From Tetradesmus obliquus (lineage: Eukaryota > Chlorophyta > Chlorophyceae > Sphaeropleales > Scenedesmaceae), in the NCBI GenBank assembly GCA_030272155.1, contig CP126201.1:1-64000 (forward strand): a stretch of 64,000 nucleotides of DNA, in the 5' to 3' direction. The position numbers and the translations under genes are program-made. The notes under the pieces are model-generated. The model was given only the letters and a program-made list of their open reading frames with translations. It was not told where the DNA came from and did not search any database. How positions within the stretch are numbered: position 1 is the first letter of the stretch; each line of letters opens with the position of its first letter. Shown piece by piece: positions 1 to 9,250 of the stretch.

Positions 1-380
1 CCCTAAACCCTAAACCCTAAACCCTAAACCCTAAACCCTAAACCCTAAACCCTAAACCCTAAACCCTAAACCCTAAACCCTAAACCCTAAACCCTAAACC
101 CTAAACCCTAAACCCTAAACCCTAAAACCTAAACCCTAAACCCTAAACCCTAAAACCTAAACCCTAAACCCTAAAACCTAAAAACTAAACCCTAAACCCT
201 AAACCCTAAAACCTAAAACCTAAAACCTAAAACTAAACCCTAAAACCTAAAACCTAAACCCGAAACCTAAAACCTAACCCTAAAACCTAAACCCTAAACC
301 CTAAAAACTAAACCCTAAAAACTAAAACCTAAAACTAAACTAAAACCTAAAACCTAAAACCTAAAACCTAAAACCTAAAA
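1..380. repeat. Telomere repeat array, C-rich strand (CCCTAAA)n
   Basis: The first ~125 bases are uninterrupted CCCTAAA units (TTTAGGG on the other strand), the Arabidopsis-type telomere used by plants and many green algae. From ~126 to ~380 the array decays into variants such as CCTAAAA and CTAAAAA. The C-rich strand reads 5' to 3' from base 1, so the window starts at a left chromosome end. The perfect distal and degenerate proximal arrangement is usual for real telomeres and argues against an interstitial array. Confidence 0.97.
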
Positions 381-1390
381 AAAAAGGGGACGTCAAACTT
401 CTTGCAGAAACCCTCCATCAGGTCAGCAGTGCAGACACCATCGGTCTTGGGGTCGTACCCGGGGTTGCGGCCCTTTGTCCTGATGTGATAGGCGGTCGCG
501 ATGTCAGCGTGGAACCGATTGGGGTCCTTGAAGTACTTTTTAAAGCCGCGGGCGTTGTCTCCCGTGTAGAAGTAGCTGAGCGCGTCATACACGCACGTGC
601 CTTGCTTGCGGTCGTAGTACTCCCTGGGCACACCTGCGTGCACCCCCACATTGTTTCGGGCCTCGAAGTGGCGCATAGGCACATCCTCCAGGCTCTGTCC
701 CTGGCCAGGGCAGTGCACAATGCCGTCAATGACCTCCACACTGGAGACGGCCACGTCACCCACTTCACCACTCGCAGTGTACAGTTCCAGGTCCACCAGC
801 TCCTTGGCGTACTGTTGCGCCAGCCTGTCCAGAGCGCTGTGCTGGCCAAGAATGATCTTCCTGTAGGCCTGGGACTCATCCTGCCACTCACTCAGCGAGC
901 CGTCCTTGCGGAAGCGGCGCACCTTGAGGGTTACCTTGTCAGTGGCCTGCACACGCCGGCGAATGCGGCCCCCGGTGAGGGCACGGCCAGCAAGACCCCG
1001 GATGTTCATCTCGGGGCGCCGGCGCATGTAGAGCTCCCCCTCTCGGGCAGCACCCATGCGGCGCTGGTCGCGCACAGCCTGAGCCGGCATCTGCTCAGGG
1101 GAGGCGTCAAACTCGCCGCGCTGCAGGGCGCGAAGGTACATGTCATAGTCGTTGCCCTTGAGCACACCTCACACATGGTTCTTGAGGTCCTTCACAGAGT
1201 CAAAGCCGCGCTCGAGCGCCATGCGCTTGGTGACACGCTTGTTGCGATCGATGTCGGGCACAAAGTTCAGGTAGCTGCGGATCTTCTCGTTCTGGGAGCT
1301 GGTGAACTTGGCGGGGTACATGATGGTGGCAGGCAATTTTTTTCCTACTAGGCGACGCGCAACCTTAAGTCGCGTGCGCACATAAAGCAC
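376..1390 (-). pseudogene. Telomere-truncated pseudogene, possibly mobile-element or virus-derived
   Basis: A single minus-strand frame runs from about 1390 to the telomere and encodes roughly 335 residues. It is broken by an in-frame TGA at 1169-1171; the frame continues unchanged on both sides. The protein is basic in its middle part and ends with a Cys-containing segment (TCVYDALSYFY, then GVCTADLMEGFCKKFDVPF), after which the sequence runs straight into degenerate telomere repeat. The gene has therefore lost its 3' end. The spaced Cys/FC pattern vaguely recalls N-terminal regions of protein-primed DNA polymerases of Polinton-like elements, but that is a weak impression and I do not assign a family. 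No intron is evident, and base composition is less CAG-biased than in the genes further in. Confidence 0.55.
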
Positions 1391-1407
1391 AGGCGCACTG
1401 AAGGGGC

Positions 1408-1751
1408 ATGGTGAACCCGAAGATCAAGGCCAAAAGGATGGACAACAGTGTACTCTACGAGCTCGTGAAGACCAGGCTGAACACTCCAAAGGCAGGCATG
1501 CTGAGATACTTCAAAGACGTCGGCAACTAGAAGCGAGACATTGGGGATCGAGACAAGCTGACATTCCAAGAGCTGGATGAGCTGTTCTGCAAGCCACACC
1601 AGGTCAGCCTCATGGTCATAGACAAGAGGTTCCATTGGACGCTCATCCACATGGTGAACAAGCAAGACCGCTTATACGATGATGGTGGCAAGTTGACATC
1701 ACCTGGCAGGGGACGCCCAACACTGGGGCTCTATGACGACCTCACAATGTC
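1408..1751 (+). pseudogene. Degraded coding fragment, head-to-head with the telomeric pseudogene
   Basis: A frame starting with ATG at 1408 reads about 115 residues and is interrupted by TAG at 1528-1530, again with the same frame on both sides. By eye its middle (YFKD, then LxxLFCK and a hydrophobic VSLMVID stretch) follows the same spacing as the YFKD...FCK region of the minus-strand pseudogene at 376-1390, so the two may be paralogous pieces lying head to head with about 17 bp between them. The frame is cut at 1751 by the inverted-repeat element, and homologous-looking coding sequence resumes beyond it at 2958. I cannot name the family. Confidence 0.4.
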
Positions 1752-1774
1752 AGCTGACCCCCCCTGTTTCAGCA
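1752..1774 (+). repeat. Left terminal inverted repeat
   Basis: Twenty-three bases beginning AGCTGACC with a run of seven C, perfectly complementary to 2929-2951. It is immediately preceded by the 9-bp duplication at 1743-1751. Confidence 0.85.
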
Positions 1775-2928
1775 ACTTTCAGCCACTGGCAGCTGGTGAA
1801 TCCAGCAGTATTCAGTGCTGAATCTGTGCAGTTAATGTTACTTAATGTTGCTGAAAACGCTGAATTTGCTGAACAGCGTAGCTTTTTCAGTGTGCTTTCA
1901 GTGCTTTTCAGCAGTATTCACTCGCTGCCGCTGAAAAATTCACCGCCAGTGAAAGCGCGCGATAATTCAGCAGCGTGTTTCAGCAGCGAAAGACGCTGAA
2001 TAATCGAGTTTCACGTAATGATTCATCTCTTTCCAACCGCAGTTAGGCAGTACTGTTGTAGCAGCAGCAGACAGCCTCGCCAAGCTGGTACAGCTTGCTA
2101 CTGCATGCATGGTGGGCTGTTGCAGGTCGAACACCAGCAGGCAGCCATCAGATAGCAGTCAGAGCGCTTGCTGGGATGCAGGGCACTACCTGCGGCAACA
2201 AAATCAGCAGAAGCAGCAGCAGTTGCAGTAGAAGCAGCAGCAGCAGCAGCAGCCTTGCTCATCAGCCAGTTGACGACACAACACAAACCATCTGCCAGTA
2301 GGACACCAGAACGACTCAAACATCTTCACAGCTGCGTCCTGCAAGCCTTGCTTCTTGTGCATGCCACGCAACATGCTTGGATGGCATGGTTTGCAGAGGT
2401 ATCCAAGTGCACTGCAACCCGTTGACCAGCTCTGTCACGTCCCTTTCTCCAACGGCCAGCAGCAGAGGCTTGGATGTGCTTGCCGTTGTGTTTCCCTAGG
2501 CCTGTGTTGCCTGTGCCCAGCGGCACTCGCAGCACTCGCACGCTACTGGCTACTGTGTGACAGACGGGCAAGGCCGGTAGTTGAGAGCAGGTTGGCCTGT
2601 GTGCCTGCTAGATGTGTTGTGCACATCATAATAAAAGATACGATGACTGCAAGGCTCTCCATATTCGCGTCTATTCAGCCTAATTTTTCTTAGACTGCAT
2701 CATAGTGTTGACACAGAGAGCTTGAGAGCGAGCTGGAGAGCGTGCCAGGACTAAAAACACTGAAAAATCAGGCGGGTGATGACAAATTCAGGGATACTCA
2801 GCAGTGAGAAGTGCTGAAAGTATGCGCCTAAAAATCAACCTGTTTTCACCCGACTTCAGAGGCCAGCTGAAAATTTCACCGCAGTCAGCAAAATTCAGTG
2901 TTGCAGGCGCTGAATTCTGCCTAATGTC

Positions 2929-2951
2929 TGCTGAAACAGGGGGGGTCAGCT
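2929..2951 (-). repeat. Right terminal inverted repeat
   Basis: Reverse complement of 1752-1774 over 23 bases including the seven-base homopolymer. It is followed by CACAGTGTC at 2952-2960, the second copy of the target-site duplication (8 of 9 bases match). Confidence 0.85.
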
Positions 2952-2957
2952 CACAGT

Positions 2958-3200
2958 GTCACGCTTGTAGACACAACAACCATTGTGAAGCACGCAACAC
3001 TCGTGGTAGCATCAGAACCACATTACAATGTCAGATGCTGGGAACAAACTGAAAAGTCGAGGTACCCATATGGGGTGATACAGTTTCGCAAATACGACGC
3101 ATACCCCACGCCATCACAGGGACCACTTCCACTATACAACATCACAGCACCCAGAGGAGTGACCATGAGGCAAGGGGTGATACGTGCGCCTTACGGGTAA
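2958..3200 (+). pseudogene. Downstream remnant of the gene interrupted by the TIR element
   Basis: Reading from GTC at 2958, 80 codons stay open to TAA at 3198-3200. The peptide (VTLVDTTTIVKHATLVVAS..., ending RQGVIRAPYG) has balanced composition and looks like real protein, unlike the surrounding satellite DNA. It begins exactly at the target-site duplication, in a different frame from the fragment that ends at 1751, so a frameshift accompanies the insertion. I infer that this and 1408-1751 were once one gene. No family recognised. Confidence 0.4.
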
Positions 3201-3374
3201 TCAGGAAAAAGAACACGTGATCACGCATGACTGAGCGAATCTCAACGGATCCCACGTGACCCACGGGGGCCACGGGAGAGGGGCCCGAAGGGCCTCTCGG
3301 GGCACCTCTCGGCTGACAAGTTTCATACCAAAATTCTCTAACATATGAAATGTCCGGCATACCATTCACTACTA
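3201..3374. other. Spacer before the satellite block
   Basis: No gene seen. It contains a short GC-rich patch (3240-3310) with imperfect direct repeats of the ACGTGA/CACGGG type. Confidence 0.4.
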
Positions 3375-4030
3375 TGCTTGGCGCTGTAAACACCGGCTAG
3401 CTCACAACCCCTCCAACAAACTGGGAATTTGGAGGCAAGCCCAGAGTGCGTATTCTCCCTTTTTCTCGATGTCACGCCCTGCGTTAAAGGCTTGTTTAGA
3501 CGTGTTTCAAATCTGAAAGCCATTGGAGCAGGGTGGGGGGAAAGCTAAGCGATGCCGTTTGACGCTGTAAACACGTGCACCGGCTAGCTCACAACCCCTC
3601 TAACAAATTGGGAATTTTGGAGGCAAGCCCAGAGTGCGTATTCTCGCTCTTTCTCGATGTCACGCCCTGCATTTGGTTCTTGGTTACACGTGTTTCAAAT
3701 CTGAAAGCCGCTGGAGCAGGGTGGGGGAAAAGCTAAGCGATGTTGTTTGACGCACAAAACACCGGCTAGCTCACAACCCCTAAGACAAAGTGGTACAGTT
3801 GCCGCAGGCCCAGAGCGGCTATTTTCCCTTTTTCTCGATGTCACGCCCTGCATTTGAGGCTTGGTAAGACGTGTTTTGAATCTGAAAGCCATCGGAGCAG
3901 GGTGAAGGAAAAGCTAAGTGATGCCGTTTGACGCTCTTAACACCAGCTAGCTCACAACTCCTAAAAACAGTGGTACAGATGCTGCAGGTTCAGAGCGGCT
4001 ATTCTCCCTTTTTCTCAATGTCACGCACTG
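3375..4030. repeat. Subtelomeric satellite block A, about 181-187 bp period, four units
   Basis: The landmark CACC(G/A)GCTAGCTCACAAC recurs at about 3391, 3578, 3760 and 3941, giving spacings of 187, 182 and 181 bp. Each unit also carries a TTTCTCGATGTCACGC box, a GTTT(C/G)AATCTGAAAGCC box and a GGAGCAGGGTG box. Units differ by scattered substitutions and small indels. Short open frames here are by-products of the repeat. Confidence 0.9.
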
Positions 4031-4760
4031 CATATATTCATGCATAAGGCATGAACGCACCTATCTTTCAGCTCGCTACAGCAATGGCTTTGAGAATTGA
4101 AATGTGTTGGTGGCTGCATGAATCAAGGTTTGACTGTAACAGTTTACTTGAATTGGCTTCCTGGGCTGGCCCCTGCAGCCCTGTGTTTTAAAACAACTGA
4201 AGGGAAGCCACGCAAATAGTTATGAATAATGCATGAACGAACCTAGCTTTCAGCTCGCTACAGCAGTGGCTTTGAGAATAGAAATGTGTGATTATGGTTG
4301 TAGGAATCAAGTCCTGGCGGTAACAATTTTAACCTGAATCGGCCTCCAAGCTGGCTCCTGCAGCCCTGTGTGTTGAAACAGCAGGGGGGGAGCCACGCAA
4401 ATATTCATGAACAAGGCATGCACGGTCCTATCTTTCAACTCACTGCAGCAATGGCTTTGAAACCCTAAACATGTGTCCATTGCTGCATGAATCCAGCTAA
4501 GGCTTGACAGTTTATTGAATTGGGCTTCCTGGGCTGGATCTTGCAGCCGTGTGTGTTAAAATAGGCGGGGGGAAGCCACGCGAATGTTCACGGCGGAGGC
4601 GTGAAAGGACATATCTCTCAGGTCACTCAGGCTGTAGCATTGGCTTTGAGGTTTGTTTACCTCTAGGCTTACATGCTCGTGACTTTGTTAAGGGAATGAC
4701 CTGCTTACCTCTGGCAAAGTCAAACCCCAGGCCCCAAAACTGCAGCATCCATTGCATCTG
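4031..4760. repeat. Subtelomeric satellite block B, about 182-189 bp period, four units
   Basis: The landmark GCA(A/G)TGGCTTTGA, present as GCATTGGCTTTGA in the last unit, recurs at about 4081, 4263, 4448 and 4637. Between landmarks are conserved boxes: a TTCATG...GGCATG-like start, CCTATCTTTCA(G/A)CTC, GGCTTCCTGGGCTGG and CAGCCCTGTGTGTT. The last unit is the most divergent. The sequence differs from block A although the unit length is nearly the same. Confidence 0.88.
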
Positions 4761-5667
4761 GCGCACAAGCTAAACTAGGAGTCGTAAAAAGCACATTTGT
4801 AATAAAAACATTGTTGCATCGTTACAAGGTAACGTTACTGTAGGGCGCGGGGCCGACGGCGACGTTGCTGTGGCTTAAATGTGAACATGATGCTGATGAT
4901 GAACGACGAGCAACGTTGCTGGCTTGTTTCACAGCATCCAGATCTGTTACTGCCCTTTGATGCTCTGCTCTGCATGTGCCCCGCGCACTTAAAGTTCAGT
5001 TATAAAGGTGGGTCAAGCCTTGCATTGCAATGAGCCCTCGCGCACAGTCATAGCCTGAGTTGAGCCAGAGTAATTGGAGGTGAAAGAGCCGTTGTAACAC
5101 GGAAAGTAAAGATGGAGGAATGTCACAGTCTCCTCCCTCATTCTCTTTGTCTGGGTATAATGACATATCATGTAGGTCTAAAGATGTGCTACTTTTGGCA
5201 GCATTGTCACCTTGTCGCATGGTCCTTGGCAAGCCGACAACGCGCCCAGTGCAAAGCCAACCATGCAAAGCAACAAGAGTTGCTCAATACGTGATGTACT
5301 GATGTCCAGCCATGCTGTAACAACAAGTCAGCCCACAATACGCTTGGGCCAATACACGCTAAGACATGCCCCGCACAGCCACCGCCCCAGCGATCCCCAT
5401 CTAAAGGCGGCTGCCACCACCAACTGCTGAGGGAGCGTGCACGCCCCCTCCGGCGTTGCTCAGTAAATCCAGTGAGTGGAGCCACATCTCGGCAAGAGGA
5501 GGCCTGCACAAAGCACGCACACACAAAACAGCGGCAACCAACCACAATTGTGTTCATCAGGTGTGAGGTGCGCTTCATCAACGTTGTCAAGCTGCGGATA
5601 ATTCTCAAGAAAAAGGCACGGTTATGATCGCATGCAAACATGCAGCGCATCTGGCGTGCCGGCAAAG
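4761..5667. other. Intergenic spacer, no gene recognised
   Basis: Lower-GC, non-repetitive sequence between the satellites and the 3' end of the large minus-strand gene. A perfect 10-bp palindrome GTAACGTTAC lies at about 4829-4838. The open frames on either strand are short and mutually overlapping; I support none as a gene. Part of it is presumably the 3' UTR of the large gene. Confidence 0.4.
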
Positions 5668-5732
5668 TCATCTCTTCGATCTGTAGTATGCAACATATAC
5701 GTTGTGACGGTTGTTGCTGCACCCTCAACCCC

Positions 5733-8700
5733 TCACCTGCCCAACAAGGCGTCTGCTGCACTCTGGCCCTCTTGCAATGCCCCCTGTAGGGCAGTCAGGC
5801 TGTCCAGCGCGCCACCCAGCAGCGAGGCCAGCCGCTGCCCTGAACCAGCCGCAATGCCAGCAACATCTGCGGCATCAGGGAGCTCTCCACGTGATGAAAC
5901 ATCGGGGGTGGTGGCAGCTGCCGTTGCTGCTGCGCCGCCTTGCACCCCGTAGCCGTCATAGATGGGCACCGGGTTGTCAATGGTTTGCTGAAATGGCAGC
6001 CCGACATCTCCAGTGTTAGTTTCATTGTGTTGTGGCACTGACGACAGCTGCTCAAGGAGACTAGCAGGTGCTGGCTCAAACAAGCAATTTGTGGAGACCG
6101 CTGTCCCCCCGCCACTAATGTTGCGCACAAAAAGCACATCACTGCAGCTACGGCTGATGGCCCTCATGCTAGATGTTGTGGCTGGCAGTGGCAGCATGCC
6201 GTCTGCATCTGCCACATTGTGCCGCACTGAATAGCGCATTCCAGCAGGCGGCTTGTCTAATCCAGATGCTGCAAATGGTGAAGCCACCAGCTCCATCCCT
6301 GCATGCCAGCTGCTGCGGCCACCATGGCCACCAGCACCTGATGTTTCCCCTGCGCCACCTGCACAAAAAGGCCTGACGCTACCAGGTGATGCTGTAGCAA
6401 GGATGCTGTCAGCTGGCAATGCGGCCAGGGCTGTTGTGCGTGAGCGCGTGCGACCCGACTGCTTCGGTGTGACAGACTGAGTTGCCAGGCGGGGTGGCAG
6501 GTTGGGTGCTGGTGACGAGAAGCACACCTCATCATCATCCTCTGCAGCATGCCCAGCAACAACGCCTTGCAGCACACCTGGCACCTGGTCTACCTGCCAT
6601 GCAGTTGGCGCTGAGCAGCTGGCTGGGCTACTTGCTGCTTGCGCCGACATGACTGCAACCGCTTGAAAAGCTGTGGGCTGGTGCATTTGCATAGCTTCTG
6701 ATTGTGCAGCCGCGCTGGGCGTGTTGCTGCCACCTGCCACAGCTGCGGTGTCCAACACACTGCCCGGGCTGTTGCTGGTGCTGACCGTGCTGAAAGAGAG
6801 CTCCAGCCCTGTGATCTGCACATTGCCGCAGTCACAGGCGTGCACGCCGCTGACAATGTGCTGCCATGTATCAGCTGCTAGAGCCGCTGGCGATGACATA
6901 AGTGACGCGGCGCTGCCGGTGCAACTGCCAGCCAGCTCAGCCACACCAGTTGCGTTTGGCTGCCTCCGCTGCAGTTGTGCCAACTGTTGCCAGCTGGGGC
7001 TGAGATGCAGCCCCACACTTCCCTTGACATCTGTTTGTGGTGGCGCAGCGTGGCAGTTGCTGCGTGCATCTTGGCTGCAGCTCCCACCATCCTCAGTCCA
7101 CGCTCCTGCAGGTGCAGATGCAGTGCCGCTTTGCAGCCAAACTGGGTCAGCAGCTTCATTGAAGCGTTGTAGCAGGAAGTTGTTGCCAGCATCGCCACAT
7201 AATAATGCCGCTGTTGTTGCCGCTGATGTTGATGTTGTTGCCGCTGCCTCAGTCAGCATGTTGCTGGTCCTTTGCACCACACATGTTGGTGTCAAGCAAG
7301 GCTGCAGCACCATGCTGGCAGAGCTGCTGCACCTGCTGAGGGCACCTGCTGAAGGCTGCACTGCCAACTGCAAGTCTGCATCTGTTTCAAGAACTTGCTC
7401 AACGCTGCTGTTGGCGGTGCTAGCAGTCATGTTGCGAACAAACAAGATGTCAGCTACACCACCGTGTACCAACTGCCCACTGCGTATGCTGCTGCACGTG
7501 TTGCTGCTGCTGCTACATGTTCCACTCCCAGCTGAAGAGTGCAGCATGCGTGCATCTAAGCTGGCCGTGCCACAGCCAACTGCAGCTCCGCACACTTCAG
7601 AATGCTGCAGAACACAGATGCTACGTAGTGGTGACTCCAGAGCAGCTGATGAGGCGCTGCTGAGGCTGCTGAAGGAGCCGCGCGCAGCAGCACTAGCAGC
7701 AACGATGGCTGACAGCCGCATGTGCACCAGCAATGGATTTGGTGCTTGCTCTGGCTGCTGTTGTCTCACATGTTCCTGTGGCAGCTGCTGCTGCCGCTGC
7801 TGCTGTTGCTGCTGATGCTGTGTTGGCCAAGAGCATGCAGCGCCACCTGGTGTTGGTAGGTGTCGCTTGAGTGGACTCACCGCCTGACTCCACACCACAG
7901 GCTGTTGGCCGCCTGCAGCATCATCCGCGGTGTTGCGTGGCGTCACATGCTGACTACTCAGCGCTGAGGCATCAGCAGCAGTGGGGTCTGACCCCAGGAC
8001 CTGCTCCCTTGCAGCGCTCGGGCGGCCAATAGCAGCATCGCGGGCAGCGTCTGACGCAGCAACATTGTTGTTGCTAGACATGGACCAATGTTGCAGTGCC
8101 CGACCTGCTGCATCTGTTGCCACACTTGCTCGTGCATCACACATGGATCTGCTGCTGCCGACGATGGAACTGCTGCTGGAGATGAGGCTACCACAACTGC
8201 TGACACTACATGACGGCGCTGGCTCTTTGGCGGCTGCATGTGTGACAATCTGCTGCTGCTGCTTTTGCTGCTGTTGCTGCTGCTGTTGCTGCTGCTGTTG
8301 CTGCTGCTGTTGCTCTTGCCCTTGAAATGCTGCATCATTATCTGCTGCATTACCGGAGCATGACAAACGCCGCACGGAGGCGTGCATGTCTGACAACTGT
8401 CGTTGCAGCTGATGCCGCAACTGCCCGAGCTCTGTTGAGGCGCCTGAAGCACTGGTTGCTGTTGTTGTGGTAGCACCTGAACCAGATAAGCCTTCCAAGT
8501 AACAACTGCCAGCTGGCGCACTGCATCTAACAACACTGCCATTGTTGGCTGTGCTGCGGTGGCGGGCACAGCTGCAGTGCTCAGCATCATCATGTGTTGC
8601 TGCCTGCCATGGTGTTGCAGCAAGGTCTGCACTCATCCTGCCAAGGCTGGGCATGCTACGCAGCGCAGCCTTGTCTGTATTGCTGCAACGCCATCTGTGG

Positions 8701-9213
8701 CTGGATCCAACACTGCTTGAGCTGCTGCCACTGGCGTGCCCTTCAACGCTGCCACTGCTGTATGACCCATCCGCTGATGTTGTGCGGCGCCTGCGCTCAC
8801 TCAGCAGGCCAGTAGGAGTGAACAAAGGGTTGAAGGACGCCCACACCGCACCTGGTAGCGGCCCTTGCCGCGCTGCTGCTGTTGACTCCAGCACTGAATC
8901 AATGCCCGACTCGAGGGCTGAAGTGTTGGGTGAGGCCTGCGTAGGTGAGGCTATGCCTGGTAGAAGCGCATGCTGCAGTGCCACGCCAAGAGATAGCTTG
9001 CATACATTGTCTGCATGCTTCTGCTGCTGCTGTTCCTTATGCTGTTGTTGACTGCTGAGCATTGACGTGCTGAGCATGGCCCTTGAAATGCGTGCCGGAG
9101 TCATGAGCCAACTCTCGGCTGGCTCTGAGCTGGCTGACACAGACACAGTAGGCAGTAGCAGGTCAGACAACTCTGCTGCAAGCGGCATGGACACATTGTT
9201 ACCGCTAGCAGAG

Positions 9214-9250
<37 letters not shown>

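Larger units (their letters stand above)
1752..2951. mobile_element. Non-autonomous DNA transposon with 23-bp terminal inverted repeats
   Basis: The ends are perfect 23-bp inverted repeats: 1752-1774 begins AGCTGACCCCCCCTGTTTC and 2929-2951 is its reverse complement. They are flanked by CACAATGTC (1743-1751) and CACAGTGTC (2952-2960), a 9-bp target-site duplication with one mismatch. Both arms (about 1770-2010 and 2755-2930) are crowded with TTCAGC/GCTGAA motifs, the kind of subterminal repeats that transposases bind. The 1.2-kb body holds a CAG-rich stretch near 2200-2250 and no convincing gene, so it would need a transposase in trans. A 9-bp duplication suggests a Mutator-like superfamily; an 8-bp reading would suggest hAT. 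Confidence 0.8.

Noticed and set aside
4456-4470. AAACCCTAAAC inside the satellite, possible interstitial telomere
   Set aside because: Only one unit; expected by chance or drift near a telomere.
3375-4760. Regularly spaced repeats that might be read as a CRISPR array
   Set aside because: Whole units repeat rather than short repeats with unique spacers, and the genome is eukaryotic.
5668-5736. Possible last small exon of the large gene (acceptor at 5681, stop at 5668)
   Set aside because: The implied intron is only 56 bp; I kept the stop at 5733 and only note the donor-like GTGAGG there.
6673-7815. Plus-strand open frame of 380 codons rich in Cys, Leu and Ala
   Set aside because: Antisense shadow of the large minus-strand gene; CTG triplets read as Leu, Cys or Ala stay open in every frame.
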